A stretch of 64,000 nucleotides of DNA from DATLED01 sp963750255 (lineage in GTDB: Bacteria; Actinomycetota; Acidimicrobiia; Acidimicrobiales; CADCTF01): positions 124,001 to 188,000 of the forward strand of contig CAVVPZ010000005.1 in NCBI GenBank assembly GCA_963750255.1. The letters are read 5' to 3'. Positions 45,769 to 55,484 of this stretch are shown piece by piece. The notes below the pieces were generated by a model that saw only the letters and a program-made list of their open reading frames with translations, was not told the origin of the DNA and ran no database searches. The translations under genes were made by a program, and so were the position numbers. Position 1 is the stretch's first letter. Each line of letters begins with the position of its first letter.

Positions 45769-48700
45769 GCCTTCGCCCAGCGAGAGGCTGCGACCCGACC
45801 GCGTAGAACAACGGGCAGTGTCCGGACCGGCGGCGACCTCCGCTGCCCTTGACGCACTGACCGACCGCGCCCTCGGCACCGGCAGCGATCGACCGCCGCC
45901 GCCAATGCGCGCCGCCGCCCTCCAACGTCTGCAAGGCCGGGCCGGAAACGCTGCCGTCGCTGCGATGCTCCAGCGGCGAACGACCCCGCCGGCGGTTCGC
46001 CGTCCTCCCGCCGTCCAGCGTCAACCAACCCCGGCGTCCACAGCTCCGACCTCACGATCGGGGCCGGCCACCGGCGCGACCGCCGGACCCGCCACCGGGG
46101 TGGCGACGGCCGAGGCCACCACCGAGACGGCGGCCACGTCTGCAGACGAGGTCGGGCGCGCCACTCCCGTGCAGATGCTGGCCGCAGGTGCCGCTCCTCC
46201 CGAAGCCCCCGATGTGCTCCAGCGGTCGATGCGCGACATGGTGGAGCAAGCTCGCCGCCAAGCTGGGGCCCAGGCTGGCCAAGCACCCTCCGGCCCCGAG
46301 GACACGGGCTCGGTCGAAGGCGACGTCGACCGCTCCGACTTCACCCAGGAACCCGACCTCGCCGCTGCCGACCGGCGCGAGAAGCCGGCACCTCCACCCC
46401 CGCCCAAGCCGCCCACCCCCTCGGGCATCGTCGAGGCGAAGAACGTCCCCGCTCCCCCACCCAAACCGGCGCCGAAGAAGATCGGCAAGTCACTCGTCCA
46501 CGGTCCGAGGGGCCGCAAGGCCGCAGGCGGCCCCGGCGCCAAGGGCGCACCGACCCCGGGCCAGGTGGTGCAGAAGCCGGCACCGCCCCTGCCGCCTCGC
46601 TACACCAAGCCCAAGAAGGGCGGCACGCTCCCGCCGCCGCCGGCGCCGACGCAGAAGATCAAGCCCGCCCGAGATCCCGCGTTTTCCAAGGTCGTCGCCG
46701 CAGCTCATCTCACTGTCAAGAAGGCACGCAAGCACCCCAAGGGCAAGGACGAGGCGGCCTCGGCGCAGGGGGCGGCGGTTCCTCCGGCCAACGACATCGA
46801 CGCTCAGGCCAAGGCCAACCGGGCCGACACGATGGCGACGGCGAAACCCCAGCCGTTCAACGAGGACGCGTTCGTTGCCGCCGTCGAGGCCGCAATGCGT
46901 CAGGCCGCCCCCAAGAACCTGAACGAAGCCGGCGACGTCGACTCGAAGGCCGACAACGTCAAGGGGGCCATCGGCCAGAAGGTCAACCAGGGCAAGGACG
47001 CCGCCGGCGGCGACGTCGAGACCAAGTCGGCGCAGCCGCCCGACCCCGCCACGGCGACGCCGAAGCCCGTGACCCCGATGGCGCCGCTGGAGATCGAACA
47101 GCCCGGTGGCATGCAGGCATCGGGGGCGATGCCCGCGCCAGTGCCCAACAACCAGGTCGATCTTCGCAACGGCCCGGCCAAAGTCGACAACGAGATGGCC
47201 TCGGCCGACGTGACCGAGGAGCAACTGGCCCAATCCAACGAGCCCGAGTTCACCGGCGCCCTCGACGCCAAGAAGGAGGGCGAAGACCACGCCCAGCAGG
47301 CCCCCGCCGACGTGCGCAAGGCGGAGGCCGGCATCCTCAAGCAAGCCGCGGTGGCCGCGGCGGCGGACGAGAAGAAGACGGTCGGTGACGCGCAGTCCGT
47401 CATCGGGAGCACCGTCGGCAAGGTCGCCGCCGGCAAAGACGACACCAAGTCCAAGGACGAACTCAAGCGCAAGGAGGTCGCCGACCACATCAACTCGATC
47501 TTCGACAAGACGAAGTCCGACGTAGAAGACATCCTCGGCGGCATCGACACCAAGGTCGACGAGATGTTCACCACGGGCGAGGCGGAGATTCGTAAGAACT
47601 TCACCACCGACTGGAATCGGCGCCTCGACGCCTACAAGGACGATCGCTACTCCGGCTGGCGCGGACCGTTCCGTTGGGCCCGCGACAAGTTCCGGGGTCT
47701 CCCCGCCCGCGCCAACGAACTCTTCGCCGAGTCCAAGGCCGTCTACGAGCGCGACATGCAAAAGCTGATCCGCGGCATCGCCAAGACGGTCAGCAGCGCG
47801 TTGACGAGCGCCACGGTACGCATCGAGCAGGGGCGGGGCGAGGTGTCGACCTACGTGTCGTCACTGAAGGGCGACCTGGCCAAGTTCGGGGAGGAGGCGG
47901 CCGCCGACCTGTCCGACAAATTCGACAGCCTCGACTCGTCAGTCAAAGACAAGTTCGACGACCTTGCTGGCTCGCTGGCCAAGAAGTACCAGGAGTCGCG
48001 TGCGGCCGTCGACGAGGAGATCGAGGCGGCGAAGGAAGCCAACAAGGGCCTGATCGACAAGGCCATCGACGCCGTCAAGGGCGTCATCCGGGTGATCGCC
48101 CAACTCAAGGACATGATCCTCAATGTCCTGTCGCGCATCGCCAGCGTGATTGGCGAGATCGTCGCTCACCCCATCAAGTTCTTGAAGAATTTCGTGAGCG
48201 CCGTGAAGGCGGGCATCACCCGCTTCATGGATCGCATCGGCGAACACCTGCAGAAGGGGCTCATGGGGTGGCTGTTCGGGGCCCTCGACGCCAAGGGAAT
48301 CGAGATCCCCGACTCGTTCTCCATCGAGGGCATCTTCAAGCTCGTCCTGTCGGTGCTCGGTGTCACCTGGACGTTCGTCCGGGAGAAGATCGCCAAGAAG
48401 ATCGGCGAGCCGGCAATGGCCGCCCTCGAGGCAGGCGCCGACATCATCAAGAAGGTCGTCACCGGCGGTCCGGGCGTGCTGTGGGAGATGCTCCTCGAGA
48501 AGTTCACCGAGTTCCAGGACATGGTGATCGGAGAGATCAAGAGCTTCGTGATGGAAAAGGTGGTCAAGAGCGGCATCACCTTCCTCATCTCGTTGCTCAA
48601 CCCGGCCGCGGCCTTCATCAAGGCCTGCAAGATGATCTACGACGTCGTGATGTTCTTCGTGGAGAAGGGCTCCGAGATCAAGGAGTTCGTCGACACGATC

Positions 48701-50674
48701 ATCGACGCCGCCGGCGACATCGCTCGCGGCGGCACCGGCGGCGTGGCCGAGAAGATCGAAGGCGTGCTGGCCAAGCTCCTGCCGCTGGCCATCTCGTTCC
48801 TCGCCAGCATCCTCGGCCTCGGCGGCGTCGGCGAGAAGGTGCGCGGGATCATCGACAAGGTCCGCAAGCCGATCCACAAGGCGATGGACAAGGTCGTCGA
48901 CGTCGTCGTCAAGATGACGGCTCCCATCTGGAAGCCGGCCAAGAAGCTTTTCGAGAAGGGCAAGAAGCTCTACGGCAAGGCCAAGGCCAAGGTCGTCGGC
49001 GCCTACGAGAAGGGCAAGGCCAAGGTCAAGGAGATCGGCACCAAGGCGAAGGACTTCGCCAAGAAGGGCGTGGCCAAGGTCAAGGGCGCCGGCAAGAAGG
49101 TCAAGGACACCGCCACGGCGGCGAAGGACAAGGTCGTTGCGCTGTTCAAGCCGCAGAAGCAGCCGACGACGATGAAGGGCGCGTCGCATACGCTCATCGC
49201 CGAGCCTCAGAAGTCGGGCCGCTTCAAGATCTACATGCAGTCCGAGAAGGATCTGCTCTCCCACAAGATCAAGGTCTCGATGGAGAGCCTCGAGAAGCGC
49301 ATGGCCAACGAACAAGAGCCCATGAAGTCCAAGACCGCAGCGCAGATCCGACAGCTCGGCGACATCCGGGCGATGGCACAACTACTCGAAGACCGCCAGC
49401 CTGACGGGCAGAAGGTCACCGCCCTGGGTGCGCCTCCCGGCTTCGAAAAGGAGATGCGCCTCCTTGCCGAGGAGATCCGTCAACACGGCACGGACTTCGG
49501 GGTGCCGGACATCACCAAAGCAGCGGCGGGCACGCAGGTGGACATGAAGCAGCTCGCGTCGTTCGGAATGCCAGTCCCGAGCTATATGCAAGCGCAGGCC
49601 ATCGCGGACAAAAAGAACGCAACCATCGATATCCGAGCAACGACCGCGGCCGCACCCGAGCTCTTGGCCGAGGGAGCTCTCCCGAAGTCGGAGGGGTTCA
49701 AGCAGAAGACGATGAACGAGTTCGACGAGATGCTCGGGGCTCCTCCGGAGTTCCGCGATCGAGTCGTTTGGTTTTTGCCCTCCCGACCGAAGGAGGCGGC
49801 GTGGACGAACCTTCCCCAAGACGTCGCGCGTAAGTTGTGGGCCCGCTGGAGGCAGCGCAAGGACGAGTACTACGCCAACCGCTCCTCGATCAAGAAGCAG
49901 CTCAAGGAGAACCAGATCGCCATTCGGCCCGGCGGAACTGCCTCCTCAGGCGGCGGCGTCCAGCAAAATGTCAAGGGTGTCGAGGGCGTCCTCAAGCAGG
50001 TCGCCTACACCGGGGACCACGACGTGTATCGAGTCCACGGCAACGCCACGACCGTGATCGAGGCACTCAAGGCTCCGCCGTTCCGCGTACAGCACGGTGC
50101 ACACATGGACTGGCCGACGGCGGTGCAGGAAGCGAAGGGGCGGCAACTGTCGGCGATGGAGCGGGACATCTTCGCAGCCATCGTCAGCAAGCACCTGCCC
50201 GGTGGCGAAGCGCTGCTGCGCATCATCCCGCACGAGCCCCCCGAGACTGCCTATGGAACGAAGCTCGACTTCGGAGCAGCTCGCGGGGGCGGCGGAAGCG
50301 GTCCTGACCTCGAGGTCGTCGACCTCCCGTCTCCCGAACAGAACCCGGCCAGCAACGCGAACAGTCAGAATCTGAGTGACGACCTTCGTGCCCAGATGGC
50401 CAAGCCGCCCACCAAAGATCCAGACCTGACCAAGTTCGTCGACGCGCAGTACCGCGAGAACGCCACGATCGGAAGCGGCAGCACTGCTGCGGCCGTCCGC
50501 TACGAAAAGCGGACGGGCAAGAAGGTCGGGGGCAAGGACCACACCCAGAAGGCCGAGGACGGGGTTCGCTTCCTCGAACACTGGCTGAAGACTCACCCCA
50601 CCGCCGATCGAGTTGACCGGGCCGCAGCCGAGAACGTCCTCCGCGACCTCAAGAACGCGTTGGCCGGTCGATGA
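45746..50674 (+). CDS. Giant polymorphic-toxin-like protein with contractile-injection-system cargo motif
   Basis: 1642 residues. Residues 59-77, LQRLQGRAGNAAVAAMLQR, match the short motif common near DUF4157-type proteins linked to extracellular contractile injection systems. Residues 80-370 are Pro/Ala/Lys-rich and disordered. Residues about 500-1070 are long amphipathic helices, some hydrophobic (PHIKFLKNFVSAV-type and ITFLISLLNPAAAFIKACK) that could insert in membranes. A Lys-rich helix (KAKAKV, KGKAKVKEIG) is followed near 1140 by MKGASHTLIAEPQ, like linkers before toxin tips. The final 90 residues (KFVDAQYRENATIGSGST, GKDHTQKAEDGVRFLEHWL, RAAAENVLRDLKNALAGR) resemble a recurrent polymorphic-toxin C-terminus. 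The stop overlaps a probable immunity gene. The enzymatic activity is unknown. Confidence 0.72.
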   Translation: MGDAGLHEPSPSERLRPDRVEQRAVSGPAATSAALDALTDRALGTGSDRPPPPMRAAALQRLQGRAGNAAVAAMLQRRTTPPAVRRPPAVQRQPTPASTAPTSRSGPATGATAGPATGVATAEATTETAATSADEVGRATPVQMLAAGAAPPEAPDVLQRSMRDMVEQARRQAGAQAGQAPSGPEDTGSVEGDVDRSDFTQEPDLAAADRREKPAPPPPPKPPTPSGIVEAKNVPAPPPKPAPKKIGKSLVHGPRGRKAAGGPGAKGAPTPGQVVQKPAPPLPPRYTKPKKGGTLPPPPAPTQKIKPARDPAFSKVVAAAHLTVKKARKHPKGKDEAASAQGAAVPPANDIDAQAKANRADTMATAKPQPFNEDAFVAAVEAAMRQAAPKNLNEAGDVDSKADNVKGAIGQKVNQGKDAAGGDVETKSAQPPDPATATPKPVTPMAPLEIEQPGGMQASGAMPAPVPNNQVDLRNGPAKVDNEMASADVTEEQLAQSNEPEFTGALDAKKEGEDHAQQAPADVRKAEAGILKQAAVAAAADEKKTVGDAQSVIGSTVGKVAAGKDDTKSKDELKRKEVADHINSIFDKTKSDVEDILGGIDTKVDEMFTTGEAEIRKNFTTDWNRRLDAYKDDRYSGWRGPFRWARDKFRGLPARANELFAESKAVYERDMQKLIRGIAKTVSSALTSATVRIEQGRGEVSTYVSSLKGDLAKFGEEAAADLSDKFDSLDSSVKDKFDDLAGSLAKKYQESRAAVDEEIEAAKEANKGLIDKAIDAVKGVIRVIAQLKDMILNVLSRIASVIGEIVAHPIKFLKNFVSAVKAGITRFMDRIGEHLQKGLMGWLFGALDAKGIEIPDSFSIEGIFKLVLSVLGVTWTFVREKIAKKIGEPAMAALEAGADIIKKVVTGGPGVLWEMLLEKFTEFQDMVIGEIKSFVMEKVVKSGITFLISLLNPAAAFIKACKMIYDVVMFFVEKGSEIKEFVDTIIDAAGDIARGGTGGVAEKIEGVLAKLLPLAISFLASILGLGGVGEKVRGIIDKVRKPIHKAMDKVVDVVVKMTAPIWKPAKKLFEKGKKLYGKAKAKVVGAYEKGKAKVKEIGTKAKDFAKKGVAKVKGAGKKVKDTATAAKDKVVALFKPQKQPTTMKGASHTLIAEPQKSGRFKIYMQSEKDLLSHKIKVSMESLEKRMANEQEPMKSKTAAQIRQLGDIRAMAQLLEDRQPDGQKVTALGAPPGFEKEMRLLAEEIRQHGTDFGVPDITKAAAGTQVDMKQLASFGMPVPSYMQAQAIADKKNATIDIRATTAAAPELLAEGALPKSEGFKQKTMNEFDEMLGAPPEFRDRVVWFLPSRPKEAAWTNLPQDVARKLWARWRQRKDEYYANRSSIKKQLKENQIAIRPGGTASSGGGVQQNVKGVEGVLKQVAYTGDHDVYRVHGNATTVIEALKAPPFRVQHGAHMDWPTAVQEAKGRQLSAMERDIFAAIVSKHLPGGEALLRIIPHEPPETAYGTKLDFGAARGGGGSGPDLEVVDLPSPEQNPASNANSQNLSDDLRAQMAKPPTKDPDLTKFVDAQYRENATIGSGSTAAAVRYEKRTGKKVGGKDHTQKAEDGVRFLEHWLKTHPTADRVDRAAAENVLRDLKNALAGR

Positions 50675-51066
50675 GCGCCTCGACCGCCGTCGGCGAAGCA
50701 GTCCGAAGGTTGACCACTCTTGCCCCGGAGCTGGCGATGACCGACGACGATCTCATCACGTCGTGGGCTCCCGACGACCCGCCCGTTACCCTGCGGTTCG
50801 CAGGGCTGGCGGATTCGATGATCGAGGCCGCCGGGCAGCTCCGCCTGGAGCAGGTCACGGCCATCTTCGACACCGTGGAGGAGCTCCTCACTTCGGCGTC
50901 AGAGCCGGTCCCGACCGCTGTGGCTACCGGGTTTCTGGAGTCCATCATGGCGGCCACAGCTCGGGGGGAGATCGACGTCGCAACGGTCGCCGAGTTCCTT
51001 GGCCCCGAGTCCCTTGCGTACTGCGAGGCGTGGGAGGCTTTCGTTCAGGGCGAATCGCCGGGATGA
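50671..51066 (+). CDS. Probable immunity protein to the large toxin
   Basis: 131 residues, acidic. The ATG overlaps the toxin stop (ATGA). AVATGFLESIMAATARGEID and FLGPESLAYCEAWEAF resemble a family of small helical proteins found just after polymorphic toxins. Position, size, charge and this pattern support an immunity role; the match is from memory and not verified. Confidence 0.6.
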   Translation: MSASTAVGEAVRRLTTLAPELAMTDDDLITSWAPDDPPVTLRFAGLADSMIEAAGQLRLEQVTAIFDTVEELLTSASEPVPTAVATGFLESIMAATARGEIDVATVAEFLGPESLAYCEAWEAFVQGESPG

Positions 51067-51094
51067 GCGCTGCTCCCGGATACCCTCGCTACCC

Positions 51095-51547
51095 ATGAGC
51101 GACCCCGATCCCCTCGGCCGCAGTGGCGACCCCTGGCCGGCGCCGCCGTCGGCTGGGTCCCCACCCCCGCCGCCACCCGGCTACGGCCAACCCTCCTATG
51201 GCGGTCAGGCGCAGCCGCCGTACGGCTACCAGGCCTACACCGCACCGCAGACCGAGGGAACGGCCGTTGGCGCGTTGGTCGCCGCCATCCTCTCCTGGGT
51301 GGCGTGCCCGATCGTGCCGGCCATCGTGGCGTTGGTGCTCGTGCCCAACGCCCGGCGCAAGATCGAGGCATCGCAAGGGCGGCTTACCGGCGAGGGCCTG
51401 CTCACGGCGGCGAAGTGGGTGGCCATCATCAACATCGGCTTTTGGGTGCTTCTCTTCGGTGGCGCGCTGCTCTTGGCCGTCTTGGGCATGGCGACTTCGA
51501 CGACCACGACGACGGATTTCAGTCTCGGAAGTTTCCATCTGAGCTGA
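51095..51547 (+). CDS. DUF4190-like small membrane protein
   Basis: 150 residues. The N-terminus is rich in Pro, Gly and Tyr (PPPPPPGYGQPSYGGQAQPP), typical of actinobacterial DUF4190 proteins. Two membrane helices follow (GALVAAILSWVACPIVPAIV and AKWVAIINIGFWVLLFGGAL) with the loop LVPNARRKIEASQGRLTGEG between them. TACCCT ends 8 nt before the ATG, so it may be leaderless. Function unknown. Confidence 0.75.
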   Translation: MSDPDPLGRSGDPWPAPPSAGSPPPPPPGYGQPSYGGQAQPPYGYQAYTAPQTEGTAVGALVAAILSWVACPIVPAIVALVLVPNARRKIEASQGRLTGEGLLTAAKWVAIINIGFWVLLFGGALLLAVLGMATSTTTTTDFSLGSFHLS

Positions 51548-51557
51548 TCCCGACTGG

Positions 51558-51563
51558 TACCGT
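51558..51563 (+). promoter_or_regulatory. -10 box (TACCGT) of the gene at 51571, leaderless
   Basis: TACCGT ends 7 nt before the ATG at 51571. No ribosome-binding site is visible. Confidence 0.45.
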
Positions 51564-51570
51564 CGCGTGT

Positions 51571-52965
51571 ATGGCGGGAAGCGTTGTCCTCACCCCGACG
51601 AGCGTCCAAGTGGTCCCCGGTCAACCGGGCACCATCTCAGTCCGGATTCGCAACACGGGCGCGGTCGTCGATCAGTTCTCGGTCACCGTTCTCGGTCAGC
51701 CCGCGGTGTGGACGACGGCCGTCCCGGCGTCGTTGTCCCTCTTCCCTGGCGCCGACGGCACGATCGAGCTCCACTTCGCGCCGCCCCGTTCGCCCGATGT
51801 CGGCAGCGGCGATGTGCCCTTCGGCGTGCGGATCGATGCCTCCCAGGACCCCGACGGCAGCGTGGTCGAAGAGGGTGAGGTCCACCTCCTCCCCTTCGTC
51901 GATGTCCAGGCCAAGCTGACACCCCGCAACAGCGAGACCAAGCGCAAAGCCCGCCACGAGGTCATCGTCGACAACCGCGGCAACGCAGACATCGAGGCCG
52001 ACCTCCAGGCCTCCGACCCCGACGAACACCTCGCCTTCGAGTTGCCCCGGACCCTCGTCGTGCCCGCCGGGCAGAGCGCGCACACGTTGGTGAAGGTGGC
52101 CGCCGTCAAGGGGTTCATGAAGGGCCCCGACCGGCAGCGTCCGTTCCAGGTCAAGGTCACGACGCCCGGCGAGGCCTACCCGATCACCCTCGATGGCGCC
52201 GTCCTCCAGAAGTCGGGCATGCCCAAGTTCCTCTTCCCGCTCGCTGCCGTCATCATTGCCGTCGCGCTGATCGCCGTGCTGGTGCCGGCCTTCAAGAAAG
52301 ACCCGCAGAGCGGCAAGCTGTCTCTCACCGCCGACAGCTCGGCCACCACGACGAGCGCCCCGCCGGCGGCTCCCGAGGCTGCGCCCGACCCCAACGCACC
52401 GGCGACGCCCGAAGAAGCTGCTGCCGCGGCCGAGGCCGAGAAGGCCGCCAACGGCAAGGACGCCGCCCCCGAACCGGCCGGCTCCGGCGGGTCCTCCGGA
52501 GGCAGCACGGCCGCCGCCGGCGCCGGCGCAGCGGCTCCCGCCGCCAGCGGCGGAGGATCATCGCCGGCCACAACCGTCGCCAGCGGCAACGAGTCGTCAT
52601 CGGTCACCAGCCCCACGGCGACCACTGCCGCCCCGCCCCCCGGCGGCGCCACCACTACCATCTCGCCGACGACGACGACGGCGGCCCCGGCCAAGCAATA
52701 TCAGCGCTTTGTCGGTAGCTGGTTCTCCAAAGCTTCCGGTACCTCACTCGACGTCAGCGAAGCGAAGGGCAGCTTGATCTTCGTATTCAGCGGCGGCGTG
52801 AACGGAAAGGCATCAGCCACTCAAGCCGACGCCGAGGACGGCACCGTGATCGTAAATCCCGATGGCGTCGCCCGAACGATGACCATCCAGAAGGATCCGT
52901 CGACGATGACGATGACAACCGGGTCCGGTCGCCTCCTGAGGTCCGAGACCTTCTTCCGGCAATAG
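51571..52965 (+). CDS. Membrane protein with cytoplasmic beta-sandwich repeats and Pro/Ala linker
   Basis: 464 residues. There is no signal peptide. Two Ig-like or NEW3-like beta domains (VVLTPTSVQVVPGQPGTISV, then KRKARHEVIVDNRGNADIEA) occupy residues 1-210. A single membrane helix follows (FLFPLAAVIIAVALIAVLV, about 220-240), then a long Ala/Pro/Ser/Thr linker and a small C-terminal domain (YQRFVGSWFSKASG, RTMTIQKDP). The plan is shared with the PD40 protein at 55485-57138. The role is unknown; location after the toxin genes suggests, but does not show, a link. Confidence 0.7.
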   Translation: MAGSVVLTPTSVQVVPGQPGTISVRIRNTGAVVDQFSVTVLGQPAVWTTAVPASLSLFPGADGTIELHFAPPRSPDVGSGDVPFGVRIDASQDPDGSVVEEGEVHLLPFVDVQAKLTPRNSETKRKARHEVIVDNRGNADIEADLQASDPDEHLAFELPRTLVVPAGQSAHTLVKVAAVKGFMKGPDRQRPFQVKVTTPGEAYPITLDGAVLQKSGMPKFLFPLAAVIIAVALIAVLVPAFKKDPQSGKLSLTADSSATTTSAPPAAPEAAPDPNAPATPEEAAAAAEAEKAANGKDAAPEPAGSGGSSGGSTAAAGAGAAAPAASGGGSSPATTVASGNESSSVTSPTATTAAPPPGGATTTISPTTTTAAPAKQYQRFVGSWFSKASGTSLDVSEAKGSLIFVFSGGVNGKASATQADAEDGTVIVNPDGVARTMTIQKDPSTMTMTTGSGRLLRSETFFRQ

Positions 52966-52989
52966 GGGTGGCCGGTTCTTAACGGCTGA

Positions 52990-54365
52990 TCAGCTGGGCT
53001 TGGACTTGCGGAGCTCTTCTTCGGTCGGCTCGCGGGCTTCGCGGGCCTCGGGCGGCAGGAGGGCCATGATCGCCTCCATGATCCGCTCGGTGTCGGCCCG
53101 GATGTCGTCGTAGGCCAACTCGACCGGGCGTCCCACCCGCACCTGCACGGTCGGCGGGTTGGTGAGGTTGAGGACGTTGGGCACCTTGGCCGAGCGGGGC
53201 CACACCGGCTCAGTTCCCCATAGCCCGACGGGAATCACGGGGCACGAGTGGCCGCAGCGAGTCGAGCGGCGCCCGTCTTGCCCTTGAGGACGGGATCGAA
53301 GAACTCGGCCCCGCGAGGATTCGTGCCCTGGGGCATGATGGCCACGAGTTCGCCGGCCAGCAGCGCTTGGGTGGCGCCGACGAGCGAGTCGCCCGCCTTC
53401 TCGCTCCCGCGGTCGACTCGGATGCCGCCCATGGCCTTGGCCAGTTGGCCGACAACGGGGGCGTCGAAGACCTCCTTCTTGCCCAAGAAGCGGAGGGGAC
53501 GACCCGACTGGAGCACGCTCATACCGATGGCCACGGGATCGAAGTACGACCGGTGGTTGCCGGCCACGATGCCGGCGCCGTCGGCCGGCAGGTTCTCGAG
53601 GCCGGCAATGTCGAATTTGGCGAACGGCAACAGTTCGGTGCGGGCGCCCAGGCGCACGAGGTCGAAGGGCTCGATACCGGCGAACTTGGGCACACCCGGC
53701 GGCACGTCGAGCCACTGCGTCGGCCAGCGGCGCAGCGTGGCGAAGGCGAACAGCCGCGGGTCGGGGTTGACCGCATGGGGGTGGCCGACAGCCGAGAGCA
53801 GCGGCACGTCGTAGATGCTGTCGGAGTAGGCGTGACTGTCACCGAGGTCGACACCATGATCACCGGCCCAACGGCGCACGGCAGCCAACTTGCCCGTCGA
53901 CCAGACGAACTCGCCTTCGAGGGCGCCCGTGTACCGGCCGTCTGCATCTTCTGCGTACCGGGTGGCCACCACGTCATCGAAGCCAACCCGCTCGGCGAAG
54001 GTCGCCACGAGGTCATAGGGCGTGGTGGTGGCGAGCACCACCGGACGACCGGCAGCCCGGTGCTCGTCGATGAGGCCCCGGGCATACGGAGCCATGATCC
54101 GGTCGAGTCGATCGGCAATCTCACCCGCCGCCTCGCGCACCTCGGCCCCGCTCCATCCCTTGGCCACCAGCGCCGCCCCGCGGGCGAGGGCCATCGACGG
54201 CAGCGTTTCGCCGACGAGATCGAACAGGCGGTAGAGCAGCCCCTGGCCCGGTACCGATCGGTTCGGAGCTATCCCGGCTTGTTGGAGGGCCTCGGTGATC
54301 AGCGGTCCGCTGGCGCCCTTGAGGATCGTGCGGTCGAGATCGAAGAACGCTGCGGCACCAGACAT
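52990..54365 (-). CDS. Bifunctional HAD phosphatase-PlsC acyltransferase, one frameshift
   Basis: About 458 residues. The HAD-IB domain has AAFFDLDRTILKGASG, VVLATTTPYDLV and HAYSDSIYDVPLLSAVG. The acyltransferase domain has VAGNHRSYFDPVAIG (NHRSYFD, the HX4D box), GGIRVDRGSEKAG, VAIMPQGTNPRG and, after the frame change, VIPVGLWGTE. One G is probably missing in the GGGG run 53239-53242. The fusion resembles mycobacterial Rv2483c-type proteins of phospholipid synthesis. TAGCGT ends 6 nt before the ATG, so the gene is probably leaderless. Confidence 0.88.
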
Positions 54366-54562
54366 GACCCGACGCTACTGTCGGTGGAACCCCGGACGCG
54401 AAGAAGGGCCCGGTGGGGGGAACCAGGCCCTTCGTCGCTGTTACTGGCGAGCTCAGCCGGTGGGGGGTACCAGCGAGCTCGTTCGTGCTTCTGGCACCAG
54501 TGAACCGGATGGTCGCCAATCTGTCCAACAGTTTGTAGTGATACCTGCCATCATTTGTAGCG
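54366..54562. repeat. Divergent intergenic region with hairpin and two sets of direct repeats
   Basis: The minus-strand -10 box TAGCGT (54372-54377) serves the HAD-PlsC gene. GAAGGGCC (54403-54410) pairs with GGCCCTTC (54426-54433). GGTGGGGGGAACCAG (54412-54426) recurs as GGTGGGGGGTACCAG (54459-54473). Near LysR, TTTGTAGTGAT (54532-54542) recurs as TTTGTAGCGAT (54554-54564), 22 bp apart, two helical turns, overlapping the LysR ATG at 54563. The last pair could be a regulator site. Confidence 0.5.
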
Positions 54563-55474
54563 ATGGACCTCCGCCAGCTGCACGCTCTCGTCGCCGTTGC
54601 CGATCACGGAACGTTCTCGGCCGCCGCTGACGCCCTGGCCACGGTGCAATCCAACGTCTCGGCCCACATCGCCCGCCTCGAACGCGAGCTCGGCGCCACC
54701 CTTGTCGATCGCAGCGCCGGCAGGCTGACCGAGGAGGGTCAAGCGGTCGTCGACCGGGCCCGACGAATCCAGGCCGAGCTCGACGCCATCACCTCCGATG
54801 TGATGTCGATGAAGCACGAGGTGACGGGCCGCGTGCGGGTCGGCATCATCGGCACGACCGCCCGCTGGTTGGTGCCGCGCCTGCTCGACGAGATGGGGCG
54901 GCGCCATCCTGGTGTGGCACTCGAGATCGTTGACGCGACCTCGACCTCGCTCGAGCCGCAACTCGTCAACGGAAGCCTCGACCTCGCCGTCGTCAACCTG
55001 CCGCTCCCCTCTACCGACCTCACGACCACTGACCTGTTCGACGAAGACCTCCTGCTCTTCGTCCCCGCTGGCTCGCCGCTCGGCACCTCGGCCGAGGTCG
55101 ACCTCTCCGAGTTGGCCGACGTCCCGCTCTACCTACCTCCGAGGGGGACGTCGTTTCGTGACCTCATCGACGCCGCCGCCGCCAAAGTCGGGGTGAAGCT
55201 CACCGCCCGAGCCGAGCTCGACGGACTACGACTCATCGCGTCGCTGGTCATCAGCGGACAGGGCTCGTCCATCCTTCCCTCGACGGCGGTGCCGACCCAT
55301 CTCCAGGGCGAGACCCGTCCCGTTTGGGTGCGCGGACTTCCCCGACGGCGCGTGGGTCTCGCCGTGCGCAAACGAGGTCTTCCCGGAGCGCCAGCACGGG
55401 CCTTTGCCGAAGTGCTCCGCGACGTGGTCACGGCCGACGCCCGCCCCGAGGTCGGACTGCACCTGCCCGACTAG
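54563..55474 (+). CDS. LysR-family regulator
   Basis: 303 residues, standard length. The helix-turn-helix is at residues 3-60 (LRQLHALVAVADHGTFSAAA, VQSNVSAHIARLERELGA). The co-inducer domain starts near 90 (GRVRVGIIGTTARWLVPRLL). The ATG lies inside the second of two TTTGTAG direct repeats, so it may repress itself. The target is unknown; the divergent HAD-PlsC gene is a candidate. Confidence 0.92.
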   Translation: MDLRQLHALVAVADHGTFSAAADALATVQSNVSAHIARLERELGATLVDRSAGRLTEEGQAVVDRARRIQAELDAITSDVMSMKHEVTGRVRVGIIGTTARWLVPRLLDEMGRRHPGVALEIVDATSTSLEPQLVNGSLDLAVVNLPLPSTDLTTTDLFDEDLLLFVPAGSPLGTSAEVDLSELADVPLYLPPRGTSFRDLIDAAAAKVGVKLTARAELDGLRLIASLVISGQGSSILPSTAVPTHLQGETRPVWVRGLPRRRVGLAVRKRGLPGAPARAFAEVLRDVVTADARPEVGLHLPD

Positions 55475-55484
55475 CGACTGGCGA

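Noticed and set aside
47939..49381. Minus-strand 480-codon Leu/Asp/His-rich frame inside the toxin gene
   Set aside because: Complement of Lys/Ala/Glu helices; no start signal.
45746..50674. Phage tape-measure protein
   Set aside because: Long helices fit, but no tail genes are adjacent, and the cargo-like N-terminus, toxin-like C-terminus and immunity-like neighbour fit a toxin better.
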